64,000 bases of DNA from Methylacidiphilum kamchatkense Kam1 (GTDB lineage Bacteria > Verrucomicrobiota > Verrucomicrobiia > Methylacidiphilales > Methylacidiphilaceae), in NCBI RefSeq assembly GCF_007475525.1, contig NZ_CP037899.1:806001-870000 (forward strand). Direction: 5' to 3'. The first letter of the stretch is position 1. Each line of letters starts with the position of its first letter. This document shows, in pieces, positions 45,031-57,150 of the stretch. The notes below the pieces were generated by a model. The model was given only the letters and a program-made list of their open reading frames with translations. It made no database searches and was not told the origin of the DNA. The translations under genes were made by a program, and so were the position numbers.

Positions 45031-45633
45031 ATGAAAGTGGAATATTCTAATGCGCCAATAGATGAGATTGCTGCAAAATCTCAGAAAATGCAATGGTATG
45101 CCTTACATGTTCTTTCTGGACAGGAAGAAAAAGTTAAAAAAAATTTAGAAAAGAGGATCAAGACCGAAGAAATGCAGGATCTTGTTGGCGAGGTGATTAT
45201 TCCGGTAGAAAGAGTATCAGAAGTCCGAAAGGGGAAAAGAATTGAGGTTAATAGAAAACTCTATCCAGGCTATGTATTTATCCAGATTCAATTAAGGGAT
45301 AGTTCTGGAAAGTTAATTGAGCGCTGTTGGTATTTTATTCGAGATACTCCTGGCGTGATAGGATTTGCGGATGGAGAAAATCCTTTACCTATGCCCAAGG
45401 AACAAGTCGAGGGGATGTTGAGGCAAGTTCAGGAAAGGACAGAAAGTATTTTACCCAAAACTGTTTTCTCCGTTGGAGATCGAGTTAAAGTGGGAGATGG
45501 GCCGTTTTTGAATTCCGAGGGAGTAGTTGAGGAGGTTGATTTGGAAAGAGGCAAACTGAGGGTTTCTGTTAATATTTTTGGGCGTTCTACCCCAGTGGAA
45601 CTTGAGTATTGGCAAGTAGAAAAGGCAACTTAA
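45031..45633 (+). CDS. nusG: Transcription elongation/antitermination factor NusG
   Basis: 200 aa. The NGN domain begins MQWYALHVLSGQEEKVKKNL and includes LYPGYVFIQIQL and DTPGVIGFADGENPLPMPKE. The KOW domain is FSVGDRVKVGDGPFLNSEGV. It couples RNA polymerase to the ribosome or Rho. It is followed by rplK after 63 bases. Confidence 0.95.
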   Translation: MKVEYSNAPIDEIAAKSQKMQWYALHVLSGQEEKVKKNLEKRIKTEEMQDLVGEVIIPVERVSEVRKGKRIEVNRKLYPGYVFIQIQLRDSSGKLIERCWYFIRDTPGVIGFADGENPLPMPKEQVEGMLRQVQERTESILPKTVFSVGDRVKVGDGPFLNSEGVVEEVDLERGKLRVSVNIFGRSTPVELEYWQVEKAT

Positions 45634-45696
45634 AATTTATCTTTGATCCAAAGCTCATTCTATTGCAAGGAATCATTTTAAAAATTGGGAAAAATT

Positions 45697-46122
45697 ATGG
45701 CTAAAGAAGTGAGTGCTATTGTTCGGTTGCAGATACCTGCTGGCCAGGCTAATCCTGCTCCTCCAGTTGGTCCGGCCTTAGGACAGCATGGGGTTAATAT
45801 TATGGCATTTTGTAAGGAATTTAATGCGGCAACTCAGAAGGAAGCAGGGAACATATTGCCCGTGGTAATTACTATCTATAAAGACAAGACATTTACTTTC
45901 ATAACGAAGTCCCCACCCGCTTCTGTATTACTTAAGAAGGCCGCCAACATCGCTAGTGGTTCTAAAGAGCCAAACCGAACGAAAGTGGGAAAAGTAACTC
46001 GGGCTCAGATTAAGGATATTGTAAAAATCAAATGGAAAGATCTAAACGCTTCGACCGAAGAGGCAGCAATGAGAATGATCGAGGGGACTGCAAGGAATAT
46101 GGGAATAGAGGTTGTAGATTAG
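45697..46122 (+). CDS. rplK: 50S ribosomal protein L11
   Basis: 141 aa from the ATG at 45697, giving the standard start [20 protein letters not shown]; a TTG at 45685 is in frame but not conserved. It has [38 protein letters not shown] and a C-terminal [15 protein letters not shown]. It binds the GTPase-centre rRNA. Confidence 0.97.
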   Translation: MAKEVSAIVRLQIPAGQANPAPPVGPALGQHGVNIMAFCKEFNAATQKEAGNILPVVITIYKDKTFTFITKSPPASVLLKKAANIASGSKEPNRTKVGKVTRAQIKDIVKIKWKDLNASTEEAAMRMIEGTARNMGIEVVD

Positions 46123-46168
46123 TGGATAATTTAATGGAGAATCAAAGATGGATGGGGAGGAGAAACTC

Positions 46169-46867
46169 ATGGCGAAGAAAAGAAGCAAAAGATACCGGTT
46201 GGCTGCTGAAAAAGTCGAAAAGAATAGGATCTATTCTTTGCCTGAGGCATTAGAGCTATTACAGAACATGCCAAAAGCACGATTCGACGAATCAGTAGAT
46301 GTGGCTTTTCATTTAGGGGTGGATCCTAAGCAAAGTGATCAGATGGTTCGTGGGACGGTGAGTCTACCACATGGATCAGGAAAATCAATGAAGATTGCTG
46401 TTTTTGCCAAGGGCAGTGCAGCTGAAAGTGCAAAAGAGGCAGGGGCGGATTATGTTGGTTATGAGGATTTGATAAAGAAAGTGCAGGAAGGATTTACTGA
46501 TTTTGATGTGGCTATTGCGACACCCGATGCGATGCAAGAGGTTAGAAAACTTGGAAAAATTCTTGGACCTAGAGGGCTCATGCCGAATCCTAGAACGGGC
46601 ACAGTCACAGAAGATGTTGTTGGAGCTATAAAGGAGTTTAGGAAGGGAAGAGTGGAATTTAAGGTGGACAAGACGGCTAACCTCCATGTAGTCGCTGGGA
46701 AAGCTTCTTTTTCCAAAGAGGCTTTGGAAGACAATATAAAAGCTATAGTGGAAGCAGTGGCAAAAGCCAAACCACATTCCTCAAAAGGCAAATACTTTCA
46801 GTCTATGGCCATATCTTTAAGCCAATCGCCAAGTATTCATGTTGATCCTTACTTGGTTGTCAAATAA
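46169..46867 (+). CDS. rplA: 50S ribosomal protein L1
   Basis: 232 aa from the ATG at 46169, which has a GGGAGGAG site. An ATG at 46148 adds seven non-conserved residues. It has ARFDESVDVAFHLGVDPKQS then DQMVRGTVSLPHG, GPRGLMPNPRTGTVTEDV and the C-terminal FQSMAISLSQSPSIHVD. In many bacteria L1 represses its own operon. Confidence 0.97.
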   Translation: MAKKRSKRYRLAAEKVEKNRIYSLPEALELLQNMPKARFDESVDVAFHLGVDPKQSDQMVRGTVSLPHGSGKSMKIAVFAKGSAAESAKEAGADYVGYEDLIKKVQEGFTDFDVAIATPDAMQEVRKLGKILGPRGLMPNPRTGTVTEDVVGAIKEFRKGRVEFKVDKTANLHVVAGKASFSKEALEDNIKAIVEAVAKAKPHSSKGKYFQSMAISLSQSPSIHVDPYLVVK

Positions 46868-46880
46868 GGAATAAGTTTCT

Positions 46881-47417
46881 ATGAGAACAGAAAAAATAGC
46901 TTTAAAAGAACAAATTTCTGAAATTGTTAAGGCTTCTTCATTGATCGTTTTGATCGATTTTACGGGGCTAAAGGTTGCCGTTTTTTCTGAATTAAGAAAA
47001 AGGCTAAGAGCGGTTAATTGTCGCTGCCTTGTTTTGAAAAATACATTGCTAAGGCTTGCATTAGAAGAAGCCAAAATGATTATGCCTCAGCAGAATGATT
47101 CTACTGTAGAGAGCTTATTGAAAGGTCCAACGGCGATTCTGTTTTCGGAAGCTAAAGATATAGCTGGGGTGGCCAAAGTTTTGAAAAATTTTATTGCTGA
47201 GTTTCAACTGCCAAAAGTTAAGGGCGCTTTCATGGACAACGCCCTTATTAGCGAGCATGATTTTCTGAAATTGGCGGAGTTGCCTAGTTTGGAAGTTTTA
47301 AGGGGACAAATTCTTGGGACTCTTCAATTACCTGCGGTAAGATTGGTGAGATTAATTAACGAACCAGCTGCTGCCCTTGCACGATTAGTAGAGATCTATT
47401 CAAAGAAAGAAAATTAA
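46881..47417 (+). CDS. rplJ: 50S ribosomal protein L10
   Basis: 178 aa. It has a helical N-terminus (KIALKEQISEIVKASSLIVL), LIDFTGLKVAVFSELRKRLR, VLKNTLLRLALEEA and KGAFMDNALISEHDFLKLAE, and a C-terminal helix that binds L7/L12 dimers. It starts only 13 bases after rplA, leaving no room for the usual L10 leader upstream. Instead a 277-base gap with a structured RNA follows it. Confidence 0.95.
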   Translation: MRTEKIALKEQISEIVKASSLIVLIDFTGLKVAVFSELRKRLRAVNCRCLVLKNTLLRLALEEAKMIMPQQNDSTVESLLKGPTAILFSEAKDIAGVAKVLKNFIAEFQLPKVKGAFMDNALISEHDFLKLAELPSLEVLRGQILGTLQLPAVRLVRLINEPAAALARLVEIYSKKEN

Positions 47418-47616
47418 AAACCGTGCATTGTCTTATTATAGAGAATGGAAAATAAATTTGTTTATCACGGAAAAGACACCTCTTCCAACTAAGAGAAAAA
47501 CGGAGAAAATTTTTGGATTTTATATGTCAGAAAAGTTTATCCTTTGTAAAGTATTTTTTTTGAAAACATTCAAGAAAAATAGGGACAAAGGAACATAAAA
47601 AGAAGAGGGCGAAATG

Positions 47617-47678
47617 TCCACCTAGCCTTGGAGCCCTCCAAGGAGAATTGACAGAGCGGGTGCCTGTCTCTAGGTGGA
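47617..47678 (+). ncRNA. Three-way-junction RNA element between rplJ and rplL, candidate regulatory leader
   Basis: A closing stem of 9 perfect pairs (TCCACCTAG 47617-47625 with CTAGGTGGA 47670-47678) encloses two hairpins. One is CCTTGGA-GCCC-TCCAAGG (47626-47643, 7 perfect pairs). The other is GACAG (47650-47654) with CTGTC (47664-47668) around AGCGGGTGC. The element ends 6 bases before the rplL ribosome site GGAGG (47685-47689). CCTCC at 47635-47639, in the first hairpin's loop and 3' arm, is complementary to that site, so a switch that hides it is possible. The structure is seen; the regulatory role is inferred. Confidence 0.65.
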
Positions 47679-47694
47679 ATGAAAGGAGGATACA

Positions 47695-48084
47695 ATGGCT
47701 GATCTGGATGCGCTTGTCGATCAATTAAGTAAACTGACGATATTGGAAGCTTCTGAGCTAGTAAAAAAGTTGGAAGCCAAGTGGGGGGTTAGTGCTGCAG
47801 CTCCTGTAGCAGTGGCAGCAGCAGCCCCGGCTGGAGCTCAGCAAGCTGCAGCAGCTCCTGCTGAAGAGAAAACAACCTTTGCGGTTTATCTGAAAGAAAT
47901 TGGGCCAAATAAAATTGCCGTGATTAAAGAGGTGAGGGCGGCGATTGCGGGACTTGGGCTGGCAGAAGCCAAAGCGCTTGTCGAAGGGGCTCCAAAACTT
48001 CTAAAAGATGGGGTATCAAAGGAGGAAGCTGAAGAGATAAAGAAAAAAATAGAGGCTGCTGGAGCTAAAGTCGAAATTAAATAA
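47695..48084 (+). CDS. rplL: 50S ribosomal protein L7/L12
   Basis: 129 aa. It has the N-terminal dimerisation helices [20 protein letters not shown], an Ala-rich hinge and a C-terminal domain with [20 protein letters not shown] and [20 protein letters not shown] then [10 protein letters not shown]. It forms the multicopy ribosomal stalk with L10. A perfect AAAGGAGG site precedes it. The large gap and structured RNA upstream suggest separate control from rplJ. Confidence 0.97.
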   Translation: MADLDALVDQLSKLTILEASELVKKLEAKWGVSAAAPVAVAAAAPAGAQQAAAAPAEEKTTFAVYLKEIGPNKIAVIKEVRAAIAGLGLAEAKALVEGAPKLLKDGVSKEEAEEIKKKIEAAGAKVEIK

Positions 48085-48111
48085 TAACTGCGTCATTGTG
48101 GGGCTTAGGAT

Positions 48112-51100
48112 ATGAATCAGAAAATGCAGAGAATCAATTTTGGGAAAATTCGGGAAGGATTGAGTTTGCCTAATCTTATTGAACATCAAACAAAATCTTA
48201 TGCCGATTTTCTCCAACTCTCGGTAGCTCCACAGGATAGGAAACCTGAGGGGTTGCATGGAGTTTTTCAGGAAGTTTTTCCGATAGAAAGTTACGATGGG
48301 AAAGTCAGGCTGGAATATGTCAATTACGAAATTGGCGAACCTAAATTTAGTCCCATCGATTGTCTTCGGGATGGAAAAACTTATGCAGCCCCTTTGCATG
48401 TTACATTTCGGCTTAAAGATGAGGAAGGGGTAAAAGAAGAGAAGGTTTACATGGGTGAGTTACCAATGATGACTCCTCAGGGAAGTTTCATCATCAATGG
48501 GGCTGAAAGGGTAATAGTCAACCAATTACATAGATCTCCTGGGATCTGTTTTGAATCTTCTTTTCACAGTAATGGAAAGACGCTCTATTCCTTTCGAATC
48601 ATTCCTGACAGAGGCAGTTGGCTTGAAGTTGCCTTTGATTCCAACGATCTGCTTTATGTCTACTTGGACAGAAGGAAAAAGAGAAGAAAATTTCTTATTA
48701 CTACCTTGTTACGAGCCCTTGCCGCTGCATTGTCTGGGACCTCATCTCCCTTGGGGACAGGTGGGGATGAAGAAATTATCAGACTTTTTTACACGGTTGA
48801 GGAAATCAATCTTTCGGAGGGTATCGAAGAAGAAAAAGTTGCCACCAAAGTACTCGTTAACGAAGTCCGAGATCCCAATAACCCAGAGGTGGTTTTGGCT
48901 AGGGCTTATGAGCCAGTAACAAGAAGTGTGGTTAGGCAGCTGTTGGATTTGGGCATTAAGACGATTCAGGTGGTCGATGTGCAATATGATGATACGCTGA
49001 TTAAGTGTATAAAGAAAGATCCAACGAAAGACCCAATTGAGGCTTTAAAAGAAATATATAGAAGGCTGCGGCCTGGAGACCCGCCAACTGAATCGAATGC
49101 AAAACTCCTTTTGAAAAGGCTTCTACTGGATCCAAAAAGATATGATTTAGGAAGAGTTGGCAGGTATAAACTCAATCAAAAATTGAACATTCAAGTAGAT
49201 CCAGAGATTCGCATATTGACTTGGGAGGATCTTGTAGCTGCCACCCGTTATTTAATAAAACTTAAAAAAGGGGAAGGGATTACTGATGATATTGATCATT
49301 TAGGGAGCAGGCGCGTGCGTGCAGTTGGTGAGCTTGTAGCCAATCAGTGTCGAATGGGACTAGCTCGAACCGAAAGACTCGTCAAGGAGCGGATGACGCT
49401 TTTTGATGTCAATACGGAAGGAATGACCCCTCAAAAATTGATTAATCCTAAGGCGTTATCGGCTACAATAAGAGATTTTTTTGCTCGCAGCCAGCTTTCT
49501 CAGTTAATGGATCAAATTAATCCTCTTTCAGAGCTGACTCATAAGAGAAGGCTTTCGGCTTTAGGTCCAGGGGGCTTATCAAGAGAACGAGCCGGTTTTG
49601 AGGTCAGAGATGTGCACCCTTCCCATTATGGAAGGATATGTCCTATTGAAACTCCAGAAGGACCAAATATTGGGCTTATTGCCACAATGGCTTCTTATAG
49701 CCGCTTTAATGAATACGGCATTTTGGAAACGCCTTATCGTAAGGTTGTTAATGGCAAGGTAACCAATGAAATCGTTTATTTTACAGCTGATCAGGAAGAA
49801 AATTACGTGATAGCCATGGCCAATACGGCGGTTTCTGATGATGGAATGATATTAGATCAGCGAGTTGCTGTCCGCTTTCGCAGAGAGTTTATGGAAGTGG
49901 AACGAGAAAAAGTAGAATACATTGATGTCTCTCCCAAGCAGATAGTTTCTATAGCTGCGGGGCTCATTCCATTTCTTGAACATGATGATGCGAATCGGGC
50001 ACTCATGGGTTCTAATATGCAAAGGCAGGCTGTTCCCCTCATCCAGCCAGAAGCACCGATTGTGGGTACAGGAATTGAGGAAAGAGTTGCTAGGGACATT
50101 CAAGCTGTGGTGGTTAGTGAAACAGACGGTGTGGTAGCATCGGTTACGGGAAATGAAATCATTGTAACGCCGACTGGATCTATTGCCGATCTTAAGAAAA
50201 AGAAAATCAAACAAGGTTCTGAAAAGGAAGTTGGTATATATAAGCTTAACAAGTTCATGCGATCTAATGCTGGGACTTGTATCAATCAAAAACCCATTGT
50301 GAAAAAAGGACAGGCAGTTAAAAAAGGAGATATTCTAGCCGACGGTCCAAGTACGCAGAATGGAGAACTTGCTCTGGGAAGAAATCTGCTTGTGGCCTTT
50401 ATGCCTTGGAATGGATATAACTTTGAGGATGCTATCATTGTTTCAGAAAGGATTGTCAAAGAAGACCTTTTTACAAGTATTTATATCGATGAATTTGAGA
50501 TAGTGGCTCGGGATACGAAATTGGGACCGGAAGAAATCACTAGAGATATTCCTAACGTAGGAGATGAGGCACTAAAAAACCTTGGCCCTGATGGAATCAT
50601 TCGAGTTGGGGCGGAAGTTAAGCCTGGGGATATCCTTGTAGGAAAAATAACGCCTAAAAGCGAAACCGAACTGGCTCCAGAAGAGAGGCTTTTAAGAGCT
50701 ATTTTTGGAGAAAAAGCTGCTGATGTGAAAGACTCATCTTTGAGGGTCCCATCGGGCACTTATGGCATCGTAATGGATGTACGGGTCAGTTCAGGGACGG
50801 CTCGTGTTAGAAAAGAAAAGATAAGTGCTTCGGAAGCGAAACAGAAAATCAAAGAGATCGAAGAAAGGTATGATAAAAAAGAAGAAGAGCTTCGAGAAGA
50901 ACTGACGCAGGCTCTTTCCAATATCTTACTGAACGAAAAAATTCCACTGGATGTGGTGAATGTGGAGACGGGAGAGATTATCATCCCTGCTAACCGGAAA
51001 ATCACAAAGGTTCTTTTAAGGAAAATGGCTCAAGCCTACGATAAGATTGAGATTGATCCAAGTCCAATCCGTTCCAAGATCTTTGATATTATTGGTAATT

Positions 51101-51981
51101 TTGAAGCCAAATTTGAACAACTAAGAAACGATAGAGAGTTAGAACTTGATCAAATAGAAAGTGGGGAAGATACAGAACCTGGGATCATCAAGCAGGTAAA
51201 AGTATTTATTGCTAACAAAAGAAAGCTTTCGGTTGGAGACAAAATGGCTGGAAGGCATGGGAATAAGGGAGTTGTTTCAAAAATTGTTCCCGTAGAAGAC
51301 ATGCCCTATCTTCCCGATGGTACCCCAGTAGATATTGTTCTTAATCCGCTGGGAGTTCCTTCTCGAATGAATGTTGGGCAAGTGCTTGAAACCCATCTTG
51401 GGATAGCTGCAAAGAAGCTAGGCTTCAATGTAGCCACTCCTGTGTTTGATGGAGTGAAAGAAGAGAAAATACGGGAATTTTTGGTGAAGGCGGGTATGGA
51501 TGAAGATGGGAAAAGCATCCTTTATGACGGTCGAACTGGAGAACGGTTTAATCAAAGAGTGGTTGTTGGAGTGATCTACATGATGAAACTCAATCATATG
51601 GTTGCTGATAAAATCCATGCCCGTGCTGTTGGACCTTATTCCCTAGTAACGCAGCAGCCTTTGGGAGGCAAAGCGCAGTATGGTGGCCAACGGTTTGGTG
51701 AAATGGAAGTTTGGGCAATGGAAGCCTATGGCGCTGCTTATGTCTTGCAGGAGTTGTTAACGGTTAAATCAGACGACGTGCAAGGTCGAACCAGAATTTA
51801 TGAGAGCATTGTTAAAGGGGAAAATTATTTAGAGACGACAACACCAGAATCTTTTAATGTGCTTGTCAAAGAAATGCAAGGGTTGTGTCTTGAAGTCACC
51901 ATCGGCCAGCGATCGGATTCGTTTGGCTTACATATGAAACCAACCTCTTCGAAAGCCTTAAATGGGGGTGAAGCAGCTTAA
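48112..51981 (+). CDS. rpoB: DNA-directed RNA polymerase subunit beta
   Basis: 1289 aa, a normal length. It has the rifampicin region [20 protein letters not shown] then [77 protein letters not shown] and a C-terminal [20 protein letters not shown]. Asp, His and Ser at the rifampicin positions are those of sensitive enzymes. There are no frame interruptions over 3.9 kb. rpoC follows after 22 bases. Confidence 0.98.
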   Translation: MNQKMQRINFGKIREGLSLPNLIEHQTKSYADFLQLSVAPQDRKPEGLHGVFQEVFPIESYDGKVRLEYVNYEIGEPKFSPIDCLRDGKTYAAPLHVTFRLKDEEGVKEEKVYMGELPMMTPQGSFIINGAERVIVNQLHRSPGICFESSFHSNGKTLYSFRIIPDRGSWLEVAFDSNDLLYVYLDRRKKRRKFLITTLLRALAAALSGTSSPLGTGGDEEIIRLFYTVEEINLSEGIEEEKVATKVLVNEVRDPNNPEVVLARAYEPVTRSVVRQLLDLGIKTIQVVDVQYDDTLIKCIKKDPTKDPIEALKEIYRRLRPGDPPTESNAKLLLKRLLLDPKRYDLGRVGRYKLNQKLNIQVDPEIRILTWEDLVAATRYLIKLKKGEGITDDIDHLGSRRVRAVGELVANQCRMGLARTERLVKERMTLFDVNTEGMTPQKLINPKALSATIRDFFARSQLSQLMDQINPLSELTHKRRLSALGPGGLSRERAGFEVRDVHPSHYGRICPIETPEGPNIGLIATMASYSRFNEYGILETPYRKVVNGKVTNEIVYFTADQEENYVIAMANTAVSDDGMILDQRVAVRFRREFMEVEREKVEYIDVSPKQIVSIAAGLIPFLEHDDANRALMGSNMQRQAVPLIQPEAPIVGTGIEERVARDIQAVVVSETDGVVASVTGNEIIVTPTGSIADLKKKKIKQGSEKEVGIYKLNKFMRSNAGTCINQKPIVKKGQAVKKGDILADGPSTQNGELALGRNLLVAFMPWNGYNFEDAIIVSERIVKEDLFTSIYIDEFEIVARDTKLGPEEITRDIPNVGDEALKNLGPDGIIRVGAEVKPGDILVGKITPKSETELAPEERLLRAIFGEKAADVKDSSLRVPSGTYGIVMDVRVSSGTARVRKEKISASEAKQKIKEIEERYDKKEEELREELTQALSNILLNEKIPLDVVNVETGEIIIPANRKITKVLLRKMAQAYDKIEIDPSPIRSKIFDIIGNFEAKFEQLRNDRELELDQIESGEDTEPGIIKQVKVFIANKRKLSVGDKMAGRHGNKGVVSKIVPVEDMPYLPDGTPVDIVLNPLGVPSRMNVGQVLETHLGIAAKKLGFNVATPVFDGVKEEKIREFLVKAGMDEDGKSILYDGRTGERFNQRVVVGVIYMMKLNHMVADKIHARAVGPYSLVTQQPLGGKAQYGGQRFGEMEVWAMEAYGAAYVLQELLTVKSDDVQGRTRIYESIVKGENYLETTTPESFNVLVKEMQGLCLEVTIGQRSDSFGLHMKPTSSKALNGGEAA

Positions 51982-52003
51982 AATAAAGAAGGAGTAAGAT
52001 GAT

Positions 52004-55000
52004 ATGGAAGCAAATAATTTAACAGCTCGCCAGGTGCTTGGTTTTCAAAAAACAATAGGATTTGATGAGGTAAGAATTTCCATTGCTTCCCCTGAAACGA
52101 TCGAGTCATGGAGTAAGGGAGAAGTACGCAACCCGGAAACTATTAATTATCGGACCTTTAAACCCGAAAAAGGAGGATTGTTTTGCGAAAGGATTTTTGG
52201 TCCAACAAAAGATTGGGAGTGTGCTTGTGGGAAGTACAAAAGAATCAAATATAAGGGGGTTATTTGTGATAGATGTGGCGTAGAAGTGACTTTATCAAGG
52301 GTAAGAAGAGAACGGATGGGTCATATCCGACTGGCTGTGCCTGTTTCTCATATTTGGTTTTTAAAATGCATGCCTAGTCGACTGGGTTTGATGATGGATA
52401 TGACCGCAAAGGATCTTGAGCGGGTGATTTATTATGAAGATTATCTTGTGGTAGATCCAGGGAAAACGCCTTTGAAGTTTAAACAGCTTCTTTCAGAACA
52501 GGAATATCGAGACGCATTGGCACAATACGGAGAGGGTTCCTTTGTAGCGAAAATGGGAGCTGAAGCTGTAAGAGACGTGTTAAAGCAAATCAATTTGGAA
52601 TCCCTTGCAAGTGATCTAGCCAGAGCAATTGAAGGAACGAGAAGCAAACAACTTAAAAAGAAGCTTTCGAAAAGGCTGAAACTAGTGCAAGGACTTATAA
52701 GCTCGGAAACGAGGCCTGAATGGATGATATTGGAGGTGTTGCCTGTGATCCCTCCAGATTTAAGGCCTTTAGTTCCTCTTGAAGGAGGAAGATTTGCCAC
52801 TTCAGATTTGAACGATCTTTACCGAAGGGTCATAAATCGAAATAACAGATTACGAACCCTTCTACAGTTGAAGACTCCTGATGTGATTATCAGAAATGAA
52901 AAACGGATGTTGCAGGAGGCTGTAGATGCCCTCTTGGATAATGGCAGGCATGGAAGGGCTGTAACTGGGGCGGGGAATCGACCACTAAAATCGTTATCGG
53001 ACATGCTTCAGGGAAAAACGGGGCGGTTCCGGATGAATCTATTAGGCAAACGGGTTGACTACAGCGGCCGATCAGTCATCGTTATCGGCCCAGAGTTAAA
53101 GCTCCACCAGTGCGGCCTTCCTAAAAAAATGGCTCTTGTTCTTTTTGAGCCTTTTATGATTAGAAGACTGAGAGAGCTGGGGCATGTCCATACGGTGCGA
53201 ACGGCCAAGAAGATGATTGAAAAACAGGATCCACTGGTATGGGACGTGCTTGAACAAGTAACTGCCGGACACTTAGTTCTTTTAAACAGGGCTCCGACAT
53301 TGCACAGGCTTTCTATTCAAGCTTTTGAACCGATCCTTATCGAAGGAGATGCGATTCGTATCCATCCTTTGGTTTGTACTGCCTACAATGCAGATTTCGA
53401 TGGGGATCAGATGGCAGTCCATGTTCCACTTTCCATAGAAGCTCAGTTGGAGGCTCGACTTTTAATGCTTGCTCCATTGAACATCTTTTCGCCTTCCAGC
53501 GGTAAGCCGATCACTACGCCCTCCCAAGATATCACGCTTGGTTGTTACTACATAACGCAAGCTCCCCTGAAGATCAAAGCTCAGGAACAAAAAAGAAAGC
53601 CGCTATTTTCCGATCCTTTGGAAGTCATCTTTGCTTACAATGATGGAAATTTGCAGGTACATGATCTCATTTTTCTTAAAAATCCTGATTATGGAAAAGA
53701 AACGATTTTTGGTGATAAAAACAAAAAAGTAATTGAGACCACTCCTGGCAGAGTCATTTTTAATCAAATATGGCCTGAAGAACTCGGCTTTTACAATAAA
53801 CCTGCTGGCAAAAAGCAGCTTGGAGAAATAATCCTGAAGTGCTATCAAAAGGTTGGCAGGGAAAAAACGGTTCAATGTCTTGATAAGCTCAAGCAATTAG
53901 GCTTTTCTGAAGCCACAAAAGCTGGCATTTCCATTGGAATGGATGATATGATTGTTCCCACTGAGAAATCCAGGATCATTGCAAAAGCTTATGAGATGGT
54001 CAATGTTGTGGAGCGACAATACAGATCAGGGGCTATAACTGATGGAGAAAGATATAATAAAATTGTAGATATCTGGACACAAGCTACTGAAGAAATTTCT
54101 AGTGTCATTTACAAGACTTTAGAGAGTAATCTAGGAAGACCGGAGTACAATCCTCTTTATCTTATGGTGGATTCGGGAGCCAGAGGGAATCGGCAACAGG
54201 TCAGGCAACTTGCTGGAATGAGAGGACTCATGGCCAAGCCCTCCGGGGAAATTATAGAAAGACCTATTATTTCAAATTTCAGAGAAGGACTTTCTGTTTT
54301 GGAATATTTTATTAGTACCCATGGGGCAAGGAAAGGACTTGCTGACACAGCTTTAAAGACGGCTGATGCGGGCTATTTGACAAGAAAATTGCATGATGTT
54401 GCCCAAGACGTTGTGATTACTGCTGAAGATTGTGGGACGAATAAGGGAATTATCGTCAAAGCGATTTATGAGGGGGACGAAGAAATTGTGAAATTATCCG
54501 AAAGAATTTATGGAAGGGTGTGTTGTGATGAAATCTTCGATCCAATGACTGGGAAGAAAATCATCCAACCTGGAGAACTCATCGATGAAAGGAAAGCTAA
54601 AGAGATCGAAGAGGCTGGAGTTGAAAAAGTAAAGATTCGTTCTGTCTTAACCTGCGAAAACAAGTGGGGCGTTTGTGCCATGTGTTATGGGTTGAATCTG
54701 GCTACAAATAAAATGGCAAAGCTTGGTGAATCAGTTGGAGTAATTGCTGCTCAATCTATTGGAGAACCAGGCACACAGCTGACCATGCGAACCTTTCATA
54801 TTGGAGGGACCGCCTCCCAAGTCTTCAAACAACCTCAGATTCGAGCTCGAAACGATGGCATCGTCCAATACATTGATCTTCGGACAGTTAAAACAGCTGA
54901 AAACCATTTCATAGTGTTGAGTAAAAGCGGTTATCTTGCTGTTCTGGATCCCTCAGGCAGGGAATTGGAAAGACATACGGTTATTGTTGGGTCGATTATT

Positions 55001-56176
55001 TTGATTCCAGATGGAGAGATGGTGAAAAAGGGACAGGTTTTTGTTCAATGGGATCCTTATAATGTTCCAATTTTGACGGAGAAAGGAGGCATTGTTGAAT
55101 TTAGGGATATCATTGAAGGGGTAACTGTGAAAAAGGAGTTGGATGAAACGACCAAACAGATTAGCACGATTGTCATTGAGCACAAACATGATCTTCATCC
55201 TCAGTTACTCATCCTGGACGAAAACACTCGAGAAGTTATTGCTTTTTATGGTATTCCCGCTGGAGCAAGAATCGAAGTGAAGCCAGGAGATAAGGTCGTA
55301 GCTGGACAAAGAATAGCTAGAACTCCTAGAAAGATGGTTCAAACAAAGGATATAACTGGAGGGTTACCTCGAGTTGCAGAGCTTTTTGAAGCAAGAAAAC
55401 CCAAAGATTCCGCCGAGATTGCCAAAATAGATGGGATTGTGGAAGATGGAGGAATTATCCGTGGCAAAAGAAGGATACTGATTAGGGACATACAAACGGG
55501 GATAGAAGAAGAGCATCTGATTCCCCTTTCTAAACATTTGATTGTTTATAAGGGGGATGTTGTTAAAAAGGGCCAGCAATTAACAGAAGGGCCGATTGTG
55601 CCCCAAGAAATTCTCGAAGTATGCGGTATTCAGGAATTACAGGAATACCTACTCAATGAAGTGCAAGAAGTCTATAGACTACAAGGAGTCGAGATCAATG
55701 ATAAGCATATTGAGATTATCATCAAACAAATGCTTAAAAAGGTAAAAATTCTTGATTCCGGAGATACCTCTTTCTTGTGGGAAGAACAGGTCGACCGATT
55801 AAAATTTGAAGAAGAAAATAGAATCGTTGAAGCTAAGGGAGGTAAGCCCGCTGTTGGGGTGCCAGTCCTTCTTGGAATTACCAAAGCTTCCTTGGATACG
55901 GACAGCTTCATAGCGGCTGCCAGCTTTCAGGATACAACAAGGGTTTTAACGGATGCGGCTACCCTGGGAAAAGTAGACCCTCTCAAAGGCTTTAAGGAAA
56001 ACATCATTATGGGGAATTTAATCCCTTCGGGTACTGGATTCAGAGCGTATAGGAATATCCGGTTAGTGGAGCTCCGACCTGCTGAAAGCAAAGAAGAACA
56101 AAAGGAGCAGAAGGCTTCTGAAAATGGAGAGGGTAGTACTCTAGAAGAAAAATGGATTCCTCAGGCTGGGACATAA
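52004..56176 (+). CDS. rpoC: DNA-directed RNA polymerase subunit beta'
   Basis: 1390 aa. The zinc ribbon is [20 protein letters not shown], and the catalytic magnesium loop is [16 protein letters not shown]. Bridge and trigger-loop regions are [20 protein letters not shown] and [18 protein letters not shown]. The second zinc site cysteines are in [17 protein letters not shown] short acidic tail ([16 protein letters not shown]) ends the protein. The start has an AAGGAG site. It is convergent with folD. Confidence 0.98.
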   Translation: MEANNLTARQVLGFQKTIGFDEVRISIASPETIESWSKGEVRNPETINYRTFKPEKGGLFCERIFGPTKDWECACGKYKRIKYKGVICDRCGVEVTLSRVRRERMGHIRLAVPVSHIWFLKCMPSRLGLMMDMTAKDLERVIYYEDYLVVDPGKTPLKFKQLLSEQEYRDALAQYGEGSFVAKMGAEAVRDVLKQINLESLASDLARAIEGTRSKQLKKKLSKRLKLVQGLISSETRPEWMILEVLPVIPPDLRPLVPLEGGRFATSDLNDLYRRVINRNNRLRTLLQLKTPDVIIRNEKRMLQEAVDALLDNGRHGRAVTGAGNRPLKSLSDMLQGKTGRFRMNLLGKRVDYSGRSVIVIGPELKLHQCGLPKKMALVLFEPFMIRRLRELGHVHTVRTAKKMIEKQDPLVWDVLEQVTAGHLVLLNRAPTLHRLSIQAFEPILIEGDAIRIHPLVCTAYNADFDGDQMAVHVPLSIEAQLEARLLMLAPLNIFSPSSGKPITTPSQDITLGCYYITQAPLKIKAQEQKRKPLFSDPLEVIFAYNDGNLQVHDLIFLKNPDYGKETIFGDKNKKVIETTPGRVIFNQIWPEELGFYNKPAGKKQLGEIILKCYQKVGREKTVQCLDKLKQLGFSEATKAGISIGMDDMIVPTEKSRIIAKAYEMVNVVERQYRSGAITDGERYNKIVDIWTQATEEISSVIYKTLESNLGRPEYNPLYLMVDSGARGNRQQVRQLAGMRGLMAKPSGEIIERPIISNFREGLSVLEYFISTHGARKGLADTALKTADAGYLTRKLHDVAQDVVITAEDCGTNKGIIVKAIYEGDEEIVKLSERIYGRVCCDEIFDPMTGKKIIQPGELIDERKAKEIEEAGVEKVKIRSVLTCENKWGVCAMCYGLNLATNKMAKLGESVGVIAAQSIGEPGTQLTMRTFHIGGTASQVFKQPQIRARNDGIVQYIDLRTVKTAENHFIVLSKSGYLAVLDPSGRELERHTVIVGSIILIPDGEMVKKGQVFVQWDPYNVPILTEKGGIVEFRDIIEGVTVKKELDETTKQISTIVIEHKHDLHPQLLILDENTREVIAFYGIPAGARIEVKPGDKVVAGQRIARTPRKMVQTKDITGGLPRVAELFEARKPKDSAEIAKIDGIVEDGGIIRGKRRILIRDIQTGIEEEHLIPLSKHLIVYKGDVVKKGQQLTEGPIVPQEILEVCGIQELQEYLLNEVQEVYRLQGVEINDKHIEIIIKQMLKKVKILDSGDTSFLWEEQVDRLKFEEENRIVEAKGGKPAVGVPVLLGITKASLDTDSFIAAASFQDTTRVLTDAATLGKVDPLKGFKENIIMGNLIPSGTGFRAYRNIRLVELRPAESKEEQKEQKASENGEGSTLEEKWIPQAGT

Positions 56177-56245
56177 GTGGCATGGAATGGCCATCTCAGC
56201 AGTGTAATGAATATGCATGATATTGCAGAAGCAGAAAATGGGGAA

Positions 56246-57134
56246 TTATGAAAAGAGAGAAAGTTCAGCGGCCTTAACGGTATTGGATAAAAGCATTGCT
56301 ATGGTCATGGGACCAACTCCTCCTGGGTTTGGCGTAATCCAGGAGGCTATTTTTTTATTTCATCAAAATCAACATCTCCAACAATCTTAAATCCCTTATG
56401 TGAGGAAGCATCAGCAACCCTGCTAACTCCAACATCAACAACCACTGCACCAGCTTTGACAAAATCTTTTGTTACAAACCGGGCTTTGCCCATTGCGGCT
56501 ATCAGGATATCGGCTCTCTGACAATGTTCTTTAATGTTTTGACTGAAGGAATGGACAATAGTCACTGTTGCATTCGCATACTTCGATTTTTGGAGTAGTA
56601 GAGCTGCCATTGGTTTTCCAACAATATTGCTTCTTCCAAGGATAACCACTTCTTTTCCTTCGATCTCGATGTTATAGCGCTTCAACAGTTCTTGAATACC
56701 CAAGGGAGTGCAGGGATAAAAGCAGTCTTTTTCTCCAAGGAGCATTTTTCCAAGGTTCAAAGGATGAAATCCATCAATATCCTTTTTAGGATCAATAGCA
56801 AGAGCTATTTCTTTCTCAGAAAGATGTTTGGGAAGTGGGAGTTGGACAAGGATGCCGTGGATGGAAGGATCTTGATTTAATTGATAGAGCTTCTCTAAGA
56901 CTTCGTTTTGTGATACATCCTCAGCAAAAGAAATAACTTCGGATTTGATCCCAAGTTCTTGAGCTTTCTTCTGTTTCATTCTAACATAAAGTTCAGATGG
57001 TGGGAACTGTCCAGCTCTTATAAAACGACAGAAGGTTGAACTCCACGTTGTCGCAACTTCTGAACAATCTCCATTGTTTCTCTATGAATCTGTTGTGCCA
57101 CTAGCCTACCGTCCAGCAAATTGGCTTCTTTCAT
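56246..57134 (-). CDS. folD: Methylenetetrahydrofolate dehydrogenase/cyclohydrolase FolD, interrupted by two one-base shifts
   Basis: Bifunctional folate enzyme. Three consecutive frames on the minus strand give one Fol[21 protein letters not shown] from the ATG at 57134, then [20 protein letters not shown], then the main block 56347-56979 with [62 protein letters not shown] and [10 protein letters not shown]. After a stop at 56347, [20 protein letters not shown] continues in the next frame to 56246. Adding one base at the A run 57022-57025 and one at the T run 56350-56356 restores about 296 aa. All FolD motifs are intact. Confidence 0.87.
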
Positions 57135-57150
57135 TGCAGCTTATCCTAAT

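Noticed and set aside
47648-47653. TTGACA as a -35 box for an rplL promoter
   Set aside because: It lies inside the structured RNA element and no -10 box occurs at suitable spacing before rplL.
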